From the NCBI RefSeq assembly GCF_034009455.1, contig NZ_CP125380.1:3485501-3549500 (forward strand): 64,000 nucleotides of DNA, written 5' to 3'. Shown here one piece after another: positions 7,742 through 16,369 of the stretch. The position numbers and the translations under genes were made by a program. Every line of letters starts with the position of its first letter. Within the stretch, counting starts at the first letter, position 1. This DNA is from Pseudomonas sp. P5_109 (GTDB taxonomy: Bacteria > Pseudomonadota > Gammaproteobacteria > Pseudomonadales > Pseudomonadaceae). The notes under the pieces are model-generated. The model did not search any database. It saw only the letters and a list, made by a program, of their open reading frames with translations, and was not told the origin of the DNA.

Positions 7742-9529
7742 TTACAGGTGTTGTTCGGAGTTGCGGATTTCCCAGTACTCGTCCTGACGTTCGTCAGTGA
7801 TGTATTCGGGAATCGGGAAGTCCCACCAGCCCGGTACCCAAGGGCCGGCAGCGTCGCGGTCAGTCGGGATTTCGATCAGCACCGGAGCGTTCAGGTCCAG
7901 CGCCTCCTGCAGGATCGGCTCAAGGTCTTCCGGGCGTTCCACACGGTAAGACTTCAGGCCGAAGGCTTCGCCCACCGCTTTGAAGTCCGGGCTGTATGGC
8001 GTGCCGTCCGGGTGGTTGAACTCGGTGCCGATATGGCGGCTGGTCTGCTTGCGCTGACCACCGCGAATCGACATGTACCCGGCGTTGTTCTGGATCATGA
8101 ACACGACCGGAATGTTGTTGGTCACGCAAATCGCGATTTCCTGCGACGTCATCAGGAAGTCACCGTCGCCCAGGATGCAGACCACCGGTTGGTTCGGCGC
8201 CGCCAGTTTGGCGCCGATGGCGGCAGGCACGGCCCAGCCCATGGAGGAGAACCCGCCGGAGGTCAGGTGCGTGCGCGGGGTATAGACCGGGAAGGTCTGT
8301 TTGACCGCGCCCTGGGTGTTGCCGGAACCGACCACCACGATGGTGTCGCGCGGGAAGATCTTGCGTAACGCGCCCAATGGACGTTGCGAGGTGAACGGGA
8401 AGCGGTCGGAGTCACGACGGCCGGCGAGCTTGGTTTCCCATTCGTCCTGATAACCGCGCAGATCGCCGAGGTACTCCTCGCGATCGACAGTCTGGCCTTT
8501 CAGGCCTTCGACGATATGGGCCAGTGCGTGTTTGGCGTCTGCGCAGATGCCCACGGTGACGGGGTAGTTCTTGCCGATTTCGTGCGGGTCGATATCGATG
8601 TGGATCAACTTCGACGGCGGAATGGCGAAGGTCACGCCCTTGGCATAACTGGACGACGACCAGTCGGTGAAGCGACAACCCACGGCGATAATCACATCGG
8701 CGGTGGAGGCTACTTTGTTGCCGCACATCGTGCCGGTCTGGCCGACGCTGCCGGCGAACAACGGGTGGTCTTCGGGGAAACCGCTTTTGCCGTTCCAGGT
8801 GGTGACCACCGGAATTTTCCAGGCCTCGGCCAGGGCGAGCACTTCAGCGCTGGCTTCACCCGTGATGACACCGCCACCGATGACCAGCACCGGGCGCTTG
8901 CAGGCCTGCAGTTCTTCAACGGCGCGGGCCGTGGCCGCCGGATCCGGGAAGCACTTGCCGATCGGCGTGCGTTCTTCCAGGGCATGGAGGGTCACTTCCG
9001 CGGCTTCGGCCTGAACATCCATCGGGATTTCCAGATGGACCGGACCCGGGCGGCCGGTGACCATCGAGCTCCAGGCCCGATGCATCATGAACGGCAACTC
9101 TTCAACGCGCGTGGCGACCCAGTGGCGCTTGGTCACGGCTTCGGCGATTTTCGGGAAGTCGTTGTCGGTGTAGCGTTCCAGCTCCTGCAGCAGACCGTGG
9201 CCACGCATGTGGGTGGGCGGCCCGCCAGTGATCAGCATCAGGCTGGTGGAGTCGGTGAACGCGGTGGCCATGCCGATTACGGTGTTGGCGGCACCGGCAC
9301 CGATGGAGGTGACCGCCGCCATCGGCTTGCCGGCCACGCGGTAGTAACCATCGGCCAGATGCACGGCGCTCTGTTCGTGGAAGACCTGGATGAACTTGAG
9401 TTTCGAGTCTTCCTCGAGGAAGGCGTCGGTGAGTGTCCAGATACCGTGGCCGGGAATGCCGGCGACATACTCGACGCCGTAGTTTTTCAGGGTTTGTGCC
9501 ACGATCTGGCTGCCGGTCAATTTGCTCAT
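7742..9529 (-). CDS. Full-length thiamine diphosphate-dependent enzyme (acetolactate synthase fold)
   Basis: A 595-residue ThDP enzyme with all three domains. The N-terminal PYR domain carries the cofactor-activating Glu (HEQSAV, E52), the central FAD/Rossmann-like domain spans about 195-345, and the C-terminal PP domain has the Mg/ThDP motif GDGD (454-457) ending in QNN (480-482). Relatives include acetolactate synthase, glyoxylate carboligase and the inositol-pathway enzyme IolD, which make or break C-C bonds next to a carbonyl. The start ATG overlaps the ThuA gene stop (ATGA-type overlap, 4 bp), so it is coupled. Its N- and C-terminal domains closely resemble the compact ThDP protein at 19160-20263. 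It may cleave a 2-oxo or cyclic dione product of the neighbouring GMC oxidase (inference). Confidence 0.9.
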   Translation of the reverse strand: MSKLTGSQIVAQTLKNYGVEYVAGIPGHGIWTLTDAFLEEDSKLKFIQVFHEQSAVHLADGYYRVAGKPMAAVTSIGAGAANTVIGMATAFTDSTSLMLITGGPPTHMRGHGLLQELERYTDNDFPKIAEAVTKRHWVATRVEELPFMMHRAWSSMVTGRPGPVHLEIPMDVQAEAAEVTLHALEERTPIGKCFPDPAATARAVEELQACKRPVLVIGGGVITGEASAEVLALAEAWKIPVVTTWNGKSGFPEDHPLFAGSVGQTGTMCGNKVASTADVIIAVGCRFTDWSSSSYAKGVTFAIPPSKLIHIDIDPHEIGKNYPVTVGICADAKHALAHIVEGLKGQTVDREEYLGDLRGYQDEWETKLAGRRDSDRFPFTSQRPLGALRKIFPRDTIVVVGSGNTQGAVKQTFPVYTPRTHLTSGGFSSMGWAVPAAIGAKLAAPNQPVVCILGDGDFLMTSQEIAICVTNNIPVVFMIQNNAGYMSIRGGQRKQTSRHIGTEFNHPDGTPYSPDFKAVGEAFGLKSYRVERPEDLEPILQEALDLNAPVLIEIPTDRDAAGPWVPGWWDFPIPEYITDERQDEYWEIRNSEQHL

Positions 9530-10251
9530 GACAGGACTCCTTGGGTTGATGAAAGCGGGGTGGATGCGGTGGTTTTGCCGTGACCTTCAGCTCGTCCGCG
9601 CGTTGCCCAGTTCAGGCCCTGTTTGGTCAGGCGGCGGATATTGGGGTCGGCCAGGTTGCTGGTGTCGTGTCCGATGGAGTGGTAGAAAACGCGCCCCAGG
9701 CCCCACTGGCGTACCCAGGCAACCGGGCTGCGATGGCCCTTGATCCACGGGAACGGGTTGCCATCGAACGTGGTTTCGGCGAGCACATGGATGTTCGGGT
9801 CCACCTGCATGTAGTACTGCTCGGAACGCACCTCGAAATCCTCGACGCCTTGAGTGACCTCATGCGTGTGGTCGATGACGTTGACCTGGTAAGGATGGGG
9901 AAAGCCTTCGCCCATCGGATGCTCAAGAAAGGAGCCGCCCAGCACCCAGTGGTACTTGAGGCTGGCGCGAAAGGCCGCCCCCGCACCGTGCCAACCCACC
10001 AGGCCGGTGCCGCTTTCGATCGCTTCGAGCAGGCGGTTTTCCTGCGAGGCGGTCAGCGTTTCAGTGGTGACCGCGTTGTTCCAGCCAATCACGATCAGGT
10101 CGTAACCGGTCAAATCCCTGTCCAATGTGAAGATGTCGGTCGACTCTTCAATGTCGAAATCCAGCTCCTGGAAAACGGTCCGGGCCCATGCGGCGATTTC
10201 GTAGGGGAAATGGCCGGGCCAGCCACCGTATAGATACAAGACTCGACTCAC
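9526..10251 (-). CDS. ThuA-domain protein
   Basis: A 241-residue protein with the glutamine-amidotransferase-like fold of the ThuA family: an N-terminal strand with LYLYGGWPGH, the segment GLVGWHGAGAAFR near residue 80, and the C-terminal PFPWIKGHRSPVAWVRQWGLGRVFYHSIGH-type block near residues 165-195. ThuA of rhizobia belongs to a 3-keto-disaccharide route, and other ThuA-like proteins occur with GMC and Gfo/Idh/MocA dehydrogenases. It is the first gene of the minus-strand operon, 35 bp from LacI operator 3, and overlaps the ThDP gene by 4 bp. The biochemical role is not established; a sugar-derivative isomerase or hydrolase role is inference. Confidence 0.85.
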   Translation of the reverse strand: MSRVLYLYGGWPGHFPYEIAAWARTVFQELDFDIEESTDIFTLDRDLTGYDLIVIGWNNAVTTETLTASQENRLLEAIESGTGLVGWHGAGAAFRASLKYHWVLGGSFLEHPMGEGFPHPYQVNVIDHTHEVTQGVEDFEVRSEQYYMQVDPNIHVLAETTFDGNPFPWIKGHRSPVAWVRQWGLGRVFYHSIGHDTSNLADPNIRRLTKQGLNWATRGRAEGHGKTTASTPLSSTQGVLS

Positions 10252-10285
10252 GGTTGGTCACCTCTTAGGTTGGGTGTGATTATTA

Positions 10286-10301
10286 GGTTATACGTATAAC
10301 C
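10286..10301. promoter_or_regulatory. LacI-family operator 3
   Basis: GGTTATACGTATAACC is a perfect 16-bp palindrome with the same TTATACGTATAA core as operators 1 and 2. It lies 35 bp upstream of the ThuA-ThDP-GMC operon start. Confidence 0.85.
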
Positions 10302-10451
10302 GCTTATTTAAGCTATCACTCAAAACGCCGCTGTCAATGCCTTGATCAAATTTTTAATGGAATAGCCAGTCTGGCTTGGGTTTGCGTGGAGATGCGGTGA
10401 ACAGGCACGGACAGTAGAACGGTTTTGTTCAAGTCGGTTTTGATAATAAAA

Positions 10452-10467
10452 GGTTATACGAATAACA
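10452..10467. promoter_or_regulatory. LacI-family operator 4
   Basis: GGTTATACGAATAACA, core TTATACGAATAA, has one change from the perfect palindrome of operators 1-3. It is upstream of the HisD-family gene (ATG 10647). Together with operator 3 it accounts for the 395-bp divergent intergenic region; no other gene is apparent in it. Confidence 0.75.
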
Positions 10468-10646
10468 CGATCGCCCGCGCCAGAGCGGCTGCGCTGCTGC
10501 AAGTGCTTCAACTTTGCGTCTGTGCTGCGTCAGATCGCGTCAGCAATAGGGCGGCTGCGAAATTGCCCGGAGCAGGGGGGTGCGAAAAGATGTTTGCCAA
10601 TGCTGAGTGCATGTTGCGTGCATCAAGAACCACCAGGAGCAAATTG

Positions 10647-11930
10647 ATGATTCGTTATCTGAAAAAAAGTAAGCCGGTCGAAGCCCAAGCCGAAATCGCT
10701 GCGCAAGTGCGCGAGACGGTCGAGCAGATCATTGCCAATGTCGCCAAGAACGGCGATGCAGCCGTTCGCGAGTATTCGAAGAAATTCGATAAGTGGGAGC
10801 CTGCGACCTTCCGCCTGACCGACGAAGAAATCGCCGCGTGCGTCGCCAGTCTTTCGGAACAGGAAATCGGTGACATTAAGTTTGCGCAGGCACAGGTGCG
10901 GCGTTTTGCCGAGGTGCAAAAAGCCTCGATGCACGATGTCGAAGTCGAAACACTCCCGGGCGTGATCCTCGGACATCGCAACATTCCGGTGAACTCGGTG
11001 GGCTGCTATATCCCCGGCGGCAAGTATCCATTGCTGGCATCGGCACACATGAGCGTATTGACGGCCAAGGTTGCGGGCGTCAAGCGCGTGGTTGCAGCGG
11101 CGCCACCGTTCGACGGCAAGCCTCATCCGGCCATCGTGACGGCCATGTACCTGGCCGGCGCCGATGAAATCTATTGTGTTGGCGGCGTTCAGGCCATTGC
11201 TGCGTTGGCGTTGGGCACCGATGCCTTCAAGCCTGTCGATATGATCGTCGGCCCGGGCAACGCCTATGTCGCCGAAGCCAAGCGTCAGTTGTTCGGCAAG
11301 ATCGGCATCGACCTGATTGCCGGGCCGACCGAAACACTGGTGATAGCCGACGACAGTTCCGATGTCGAAATCATTGCCGCGGACTTGCTGGGGCAGGCCG
11401 AGCACGGCGTCAACTCGCCCGCGGTGTTTTTGACCAACAGCGCTGAGCTGGCGGAAACCCTGCCGGCGGAAATCGAGCGCCAGCTGGGCATTTTGTCGAC
11501 CGCGCCCGTTGCCTCCGTCGCCTGGCGTGACTATGGCGAGATCATCCTGTGCGACACCGTGGACGAACTGGTCGAGGAAGCCGACCGCATTGCCTCCGAA
11601 CACGTCCAGGTCATGACCCGTGACCCTCTGTATTTCCTGGAACACATGACCAACTATGGTGCGCTGTTCCTCGGGCAGCGCACCAATGTCTCCTACGGCG
11701 ACAAGGTGATCGGCACCAACCACACATTGCCCACCACCGGAACCGCGCGTTACACCGGCGGCCTGTGGGTCGGCAAGTTCATCAAGACCTGCACCTATCA
11801 GCGTGTCCTGACTGACGAAGCCTCTGTGCTGGTCGGCGAGTACTGCTCGCGCTTGTGCGGCATGGAAGGTTTTGCCGGGCACAAGGAACAGGCGGATATC
11901 CGGATTCGCCGTTACAAACAGGCCGTGTGA
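10647..11930 (+). CDS. Histidinol-dehydrogenase-family NAD enzyme, catabolic paralogue
   Basis: A 427-residue protein of the HisD fold. It keeps the zinc ligands (Q250, H253, D352, H412) and the catalytic Glu-His pair (E318-H319), plus the GPGN motif (202-205). The ATG at 10647 has GGAG eight bases upstream; longer readings have no support. Members of this family outside his operons oxidise other primary alcohols to acids in two steps; HpsN, which oxidises 2,3-dihydroxypropane-1-sulfonate, is the best-known example. The gene stands alone behind LacI operator 4 with no his genes nearby, so a catabolic alcohol-to-acid role is likely. The true substrate is unknown, and it should not be read as the histidine-biosynthesis enzyme. 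Confidence 0.85.
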   Translation: MIRYLKKSKPVEAQAEIAAQVRETVEQIIANVAKNGDAAVREYSKKFDKWEPATFRLTDEEIAACVASLSEQEIGDIKFAQAQVRRFAEVQKASMHDVEVETLPGVILGHRNIPVNSVGCYIPGGKYPLLASAHMSVLTAKVAGVKRVVAAAPPFDGKPHPAIVTAMYLAGADEIYCVGGVQAIAALALGTDAFKPVDMIVGPGNAYVAEAKRQLFGKIGIDLIAGPTETLVIADDSSDVEIIAADLLGQAEHGVNSPAVFLTNSAELAETLPAEIERQLGILSTAPVASVAWRDYGEIILCDTVDELVEEADRIASEHVQVMTRDPLYFLEHMTNYGALFLGQRTNVSYGDKVIGTNHTLPTTGTARYTGGLWVGKFIKTCTYQRVLTDEASVLVGEYCSRLCGMEGFAGHKEQADIRIRRYKQAV

Positions 11931-11942
11931 TCGTCCAGTGGT

Positions 11943-11974
11943 AAAAAAGGCTCCCCATTCGGGGAGTTTTTTTT
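11943..11974 (+). terminator. Rho-independent terminator of the HisD-family gene
   Basis: CTCCCC-ATTC-GGGGAG hairpin (about 11951-11966) preceded by an A-run and followed by eight Ts (11967-11974), about 20 bp after the stop codon. Confidence 0.92.
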
Positions 11975-11987
11975 GGACTTTCAGCGA

Positions 11988-12736
11988 GGGTCGTTAACGG
12001 TAACGCGTGCGAACAGGGTAAACGCGGCGCACTGGAGTCCATCGCCAGCAAGCCGGCTCCTACAGGTATTGCGTGTTTCGACCGGGACGCGGTCCCTTGT
12101 AGGAGCTGGCTTGCCAGCGATGGTCGTCAACGATAACGCGTGTAACCCGGATAAACGCGGCGCATTTGAGTCCATCGCCAGCAAGCCGGCTCCTACAGGT
12201 ATTGCGTGTTTCGACCGGGACGCGGTCCCTTGTAGGAGCTGGCTTGCCAGCGATGGTCGTCAACGATAACGCGTGTAACCCGGATAAACGCGGCGCATTT
12301 GAGTCCATCGCCAGCAAGCCGGCTCCTACAGGTATTGCGTGTTTCGACCGGGACGCGGTCCCTTGTAGGAGCTGGCTTGCCAGCGATGATCGTCAACGAT
12401 AACGCGTGTAACCCGGATAAACGCGGCGCACTGGAGTCCATCGCCAGCAAGCCGGCTCCTACAGGTATTTCGTGTTTCGACCGGGACGCGGTCCCTTGTA
12501 GGAGCTGGCTTGCCAGCGATGATCGTCAACGATAACGCGTGTAACCCGGATAAACGCGGCGCACTGGAGTCCATCGCCAGCAAGCCGGCTCCTACAGGTA
12601 TTTCGTGTTTCGACCGGGACGCGGTCCCTTGTAGGAGCTGGCTTGCCAGCGATGATCGTCAACGATAACGCGTGTAACCCGGATAAACGCGGTGCACTCG
12701 AGTCCATCGCCGGCAAGCCGGCTCCTACAGGTATTG
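11988..12736. repeat. REP array 1, 133-bp period
   Basis: Tandem array of paired REP palindromes. The forward element CATCGCCAGCAAGCCGGCTC starts at 12040, 12173, 12306, 12439, 12572 and (variant) 12705. The inverted partner GTAGGAGCTGGCTTGCCAGC starts at 12099, 12232, 12365, 12498 and 12631. Each unit therefore holds a REP pair able to fold into a long hairpin, plus a conserved spacer. The first spacer is degenerate. The array fills the gap between the HisD-family gene and the convergent GMC gene; apparent reading frames across it are repeats, not genes. Confidence 0.93.
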
Positions 12737-12750
12737 GCCCTTTGCCCGGG

Positions 12751-14337
12751 TTACCCCGCGCGCTGAATGTGATGAGCCGCCTTCTCGCCGATCATGATCG
12801 CCAGCGCATTGGTATTGCTGGAACACAGGCTCGGTGCGATGGAGTTGTCGGCGATCCGCAGGCCATCGATCCCGTGTATACGCAGTTCGTTGTCCACCAC
12901 CGCCATGTCGTCCATACCCATCTTGCAGGTGCCTACCGGATGCAGCGCAGCGTGGGCGTGCTGGCGCACGAATCGCCGATAGTCATCACGCGTGCGTAAC
13001 GGTTCCGCGGGCACGTGCTCGCGCTGAATGTGCCCGGCCAATGCGGCCTGGGACATGATGTGCCGACCAAACTCGGTGGCCTGCGCCATGCACTCCACGT
13101 CGAACGGGTCGGCCAGGTAATTGGGCTCGATGCGGGGCAGGTCCATGGGATCTGCGCTGTGCAGTTGCAGGAAACCGCTGGAACGAGGGCGGGTCTGGCA
13201 GACGTTCAAGGTGCAGCCGTTGCCACCAGGAACGGACCCTACGCCGTCCTCGACGCCGGCCCCGGCCATGAAACAATACTGGGCGTCCGCACGGTTCTCG
13301 GCCAGGGAAGTCCGCCAGAAGGCGCCACCTTCGACCACGTTGGAGGTCACCGGGCCTTGGCGGAACAGGGCGTACTGCAAGCCGGCGGCGATCTTCCAGT
13401 GCGGCTTCTTGTACTTGTCGTAGCTCAAGGGGCGACGCAGTTCATTGATCAACGACACTTCGATATGATCCTGCAAATTCCGCCCGACCCCCGGCAGGTC
13501 ATGGATCACCCTGATGCCTTTGTCGTGCAGGTGAGCGGCCGGACCAATGCCCGACAGCATCAACAGTTTTGGCGTGTTGATCGCCCCAGCGCTGACAATC
13601 ACTTCGCAATCGGCCCGCAGCACCTGGCGACGGTTCTTCTCAAGGTATTCAACGCCAATGGCGCGTCCGTTTTCGACGAGGATGCGCAACACCCGGCAAT
13701 CGGTCTTGACCGTCAGGTTGGGGCGCCGCCGCGCGGGTTTCAGATAGGCCACCGAGGTGCTCGATCGCAGGCCGTTGCTGGCGTTGATCTGATACAGCCC
13801 GCAACCGTCCTGCACCCCGGAGTTGAAATCGGCGTTGTAGGCCAGCCCTGCCTGCTGGCAGGCCTGTAGCCAGATTTTGGTCAAGGGGTGGGTAAAACGT
13901 TGATCGCAGACACCGAGCGGGCCGTCGGTGCCATGGGCGTCGTTGCTGAAACGGTCATTGCTTTCGCATTTCCTGAAGAACGGCAGGACGTCCTTGTAGG
14001 CCCAGCCCCTGGCACCGCCCTCGGCCCAACTGTCGTAGTCGGCAGGTTGCCCGCGCAAGTACACCATGGCGTTTACGGAACTCCCGCCACCCAGTACCCG
14101 GGCCTGCACCATGGTCGGATTCGGCGTGCCGATATAGCCGGCCGGTGGCTCCCAGGGGTAGCGTTCCACCAGGTTGCCCTGACTGGTTTTATAGAAACCC
14201 ACCGGCAGATGAATGAACGGGTGGGTGTCTCTCGGCCCTTCCTCCAGCAGCACGACCGACGCCTGTTTGTCTTCGCTCAGGCGCGAGGCGATGACGCACC
14301 CGGCTGACCCACCCCCGACCACGATATATTGGACCAT
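12751..14337 (-). CDS. GMC family oxidoreductase (choline-dehydrogenase-like), copy A
   Basis: A 528-residue FAD enzyme: GGGSAGC at 8-14, acidic end of strand 2 near residue 33, GGGSSVNAMVYLRG at about 84-97 (GMC signature 1), signature 2 around GAINTPKLLMLSGIGP, and the C-terminal catalytic pair H466 (HPVGTC) and N510. There is no leader peptide, so it is probably cytoplasmic or membrane-associated, with quinone or oxygen as acceptor. It is very similar along its whole length to the GMC protein at 24934-26520, with the same length and catalytic positions. It follows the polyamine-type ABC operon but is separated from it by a terminator. Substrate unknown; an alcohol or amino-alcohol taken up by that transporter is possible (inference). 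Confidence 0.9.
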   Translation of the reverse strand: MVQYIVVGGGSAGCVIASRLSEDKQASVVLLEEGPRDTHPFIHLPVGFYKTSQGNLVERYPWEPPAGYIGTPNPTMVQARVLGGGSSVNAMVYLRGQPADYDSWAEGGARGWAYKDVLPFFRKCESNDRFSNDAHGTDGPLGVCDQRFTHPLTKIWLQACQQAGLAYNADFNSGVQDGCGLYQINASNGLRSSTSVAYLKPARRRPNLTVKTDCRVLRILVENGRAIGVEYLEKNRRQVLRADCEVIVSAGAINTPKLLMLSGIGPAAHLHDKGIRVIHDLPGVGRNLQDHIEVSLINELRRPLSYDKYKKPHWKIAAGLQYALFRQGPVTSNVVEGGAFWRTSLAENRADAQYCFMAGAGVEDGVGSVPGGNGCTLNVCQTRPRSSGFLQLHSADPMDLPRIEPNYLADPFDVECMAQATEFGRHIMSQAALAGHIQREHVPAEPLRTRDDYRRFVRQHAHAALHPVGTCKMGMDDMAVVDNELRIHGIDGLRIADNSIAPSLCSSNTNALAIMIGEKAAHHIQRAG

Positions 14338-14357
14338 TGTTGTTCACCGTTCAGGTC

Positions 14358-14399
14358 AAAAAAAACGCCGGATCAGGCTCTTGGTGAAGAGCTGATCCA
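14358..14399 (-). terminator. Rho-independent terminator of the ABC importer operon
   Basis: On the minus strand, GGATCAGCTCTT (14398-14387) pairs with AAGAGCCTGATCC (14382-14370), followed by GGCGT and a run of about eight Ts. It ends the ABC operon before the GMC gene. Confidence 0.9.
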
Positions 14400-14464
14400 G
14401 CGTCGGTGTTAATCGCAGACCCGGCGCGAAATGCCGCAGGGATTGCCGTTCAAACGAAAGCTGT

Positions 14465-15544
14465 TCAGGCGGGTATCACCACGAAGCTGTCCGGTTTGCA
14501 GGTCAGGGCGACATCCGCACCGGGCGGCAGTGTGAGGCTGCCGGGGGTCGGCAACTGCTGGCACTTGAGGTCGAGGGTTCCGCCGGCTACGGCGACGCGG
14601 TAAATAACCCGATTGCCGATGAACGAAGTGTCTTTGACTTTTCCGGCAAAGGCTCCGTTGGCCAGTGGTTTGCCCAGGGCAGGCTCGAGGCCGATGGTTT
14701 CCGGGCGGATCGACACATTGACCGGCCCGGCACCCAGGTTGTTCTTGACCGTGTGTGCGTAGCGTCCGAACGGAAGCTCGACATAACCGCTACTGGCATC
14801 GGCCGGCCCATAGGTGCCGTTGACGATATTGGTGTCGCCGAAAAATTTTGCGGCGAACAAGGTGCGCGGCGACCAGTACATCTCCTGTGGCCCACCGATC
14901 TGCTCGATGCCGCCCTTGTTCAACAGCACCACCCGATCGGAGAGGATCATCGCTTCGTCCTGGTCATGGGTGACGTAGACGAAAGTGGTCGAGGTCTCTT
15001 CGTGGATCCTTTTGATCTCGTTGAGCATGTGGTGGCGAATCTTCAGGTCCAGGGCCGCCAAGGGTTCGTCGAGCAACAGCACGGCGGGGCGGTTGACCAG
15101 GGCTCGGGCCAGCGCTACCCGTTGCGCCTGGCCGCCACTGAGCTCGGAAATCCAGCGATTCTTGAAGCTTTCCAGTTGCACCAACTCCAGTGCCTTGGTC
15201 ACTTCACGCTTGATTTCGTCTCGCGGTTTCTTTTTCAGGCGCAGTCCGAACGCCACGTTGTCGAAGACATCGAGATGCGGGAACAGGGCGTACTTCTGAA
15301 ACACCATGTTGACGGGGCGATGTTCCGGTGCCAGCGCGGTGGAGTCCTTGCCGTCGATCACGACCTTGCCGGTGGTCGGTTCTTCGAAGCCCGCGATGAT
15401 CCGCATCAGTGTGGTTTTGCCGCAGCCGCTGGGGCCGAGCAGGGTCAGGATTTCGTTGCGCTTTACGGTCAGGTCGACTTTGCCCAGGGCAGTCAGATTG
15501 CCGTAGCTCTTGGATATTCCGGTCAGTTCGATACTGTTGGTCAT
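14465..15544 (-). CDS. ABC transporter ATP-binding protein (PotA-like)
   Basis: A 359-residue ATPase. Walker A is GPSGCGKTT (37-45), the Q-loop is at VFQKYALFPH (about 81-90), the signature LSGGQ is at 135-139, Walker B ends with DE (159-160), and the H-loop is in YVTHDQDEAM near 195-204. The C-terminal region from about 285 is a TOBE domain, as in spermidine/putrescine, sulfate and maltose importers. It powers the two permeases encoded immediately upstream and is the last gene of the four-gene operon (binding protein, permease, permease, ATPase). The gap to the preceding permease gene is 5 bp, so the two are probably coupled. Confidence 0.93.
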   Translation of the reverse strand: MTNSIELTGISKSYGNLTALGKVDLTVKRNEILTLLGPSGCGKTTLMRIIAGFEEPTTGKVVIDGKDSTALAPEHRPVNMVFQKYALFPHLDVFDNVAFGLRLKKKPRDEIKREVTKALELVQLESFKNRWISELSGGQAQRVALARALVNRPAVLLLDEPLAALDLKIRHHMLNEIKRIHEETSTTFVYVTHDQDEAMILSDRVVLLNKGGIEQIGGPQEMYWSPRTLFAAKFFGDTNIVNGTYGPADASSGYVELPFGRYAHTVKNNLGAGPVNVSIRPETIGLEPALGKPLANGAFAGKVKDTSFIGNRVIYRVAVAGGTLDLKCQQLPTPGSLTLPPGADVALTCKPDSFVVIPA

Positions 15545-15549
15545 GGCGA

Positions 15550-16341
15550 TTACTCTGCAGTTTCAGCACGTTCAAGTTCGAGACGACGACGGCGCAGGGT
15601 CATGACCAGGCCGGCAATGACAATGATGGCAATGGTCACGACCAGCATGAACACCGAGGCGGCATTGATGGTTGGGCTGACGGCGCGGCGCATCATCGAA
15701 AGAATCATGAGTGGCAACGTGGTGTCGCTGCCGGTGACGAACACGGTGATCAGGAATTCGTCCAGGGAGAGGGCGATCGCCAGGATCGCGGCACCGGCAA
15801 TCGTCGGGCCGATGATCGGCAGCGTCACCAACCAGAACGCCTTGAGCGGCGATGCACCCAGGTCACGTGCAGCTTCTTCGAACGACAGATCGAAGTATTC
15901 CAGGCGAGAACGCACGGACTCGACGAAGAAGGGGAAGGTGAACAAGGTATGGCCGATGATCACCGTCAACAGTGAGCGTGGCAGGCCGATCAACGAGAAG
16001 AAAATCACCAGCGCGATCCCCAGGAACAGCCCGGGCAGGGCGATTGGAGCGAAGTTCATGAAGGCAAAGATGGATTTGATCCGGCCCTTCATGCGCATCA
16101 GCGCCAGGGCCGAGAACGTTCCCAGCAAGGTGGTCAGAATGGCCGAACCCGCGGCGACGATTGCACTGTTGGTCAATGCGGTCATGAAGTCCGGGCTGCT
16201 GAACAGCGCCTCGTACCATTGGGTCGAAAAGCCTTCGAACGGGAACGACAGCGAGGCCGACGAATGAAAGCTGAACAGCGCGATGATCGCGATGGGCGCA
16301 TAAAGAAACAGCATGTAGACGTAAGTGAAGAGCCTGATCAT
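15550..16341 (-). CDS. ABC transporter permease (PotC-like)
   Basis: A 263-residue inner-membrane protein with six hydrophobic segments and the cytoplasmic EAA loop at about residues 155-175 (EEAARDLGASPLKAFWLVTLP), which docks on the ATPase. It resembles PotC/YdcV-type permeases of polyamine and related importers. It lies between the other permease gene (28-bp gap) and the ATPase gene, completing the heteromeric channel. Confidence 0.92.
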   Translation of the reverse strand: MIRLFTYVYMLFLYAPIAIIALFSFHSSASLSFPFEGFSTQWYEALFSSPDFMTALTNSAIVAAGSAILTTLLGTFSALALMRMKGRIKSIFAFMNFAPIALPGLFLGIALVIFFSLIGLPRSLLTVIIGHTLFTFPFFVESVRSRLEYFDLSFEEAARDLGASPLKAFWLVTLPIIGPTIAGAAILAIALSLDEFLITVFVTGSDTTLPLMILSMMRRAVSPTINAASVFMLVVTIAIIVIAGLVMTLRRRRLELERAETAE

Positions 16342-16369
16342 GGCGAGTTACCTTTTTTATGGGCGGTCA

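Noticed and set aside
10647..11930. Biosynthetic hisD of the histidine operon
   Set aside because: The fold and residues match, but there are no hisG, hisC or other his genes, and the gene lies behind a LacI operator in a catabolic block.
14753..16267. 504-residue frame on the plus strand
   Set aside because: It is antisense to the ABC ATPase and permease genes, which carry Walker motifs and EAA loops on the minus strand.
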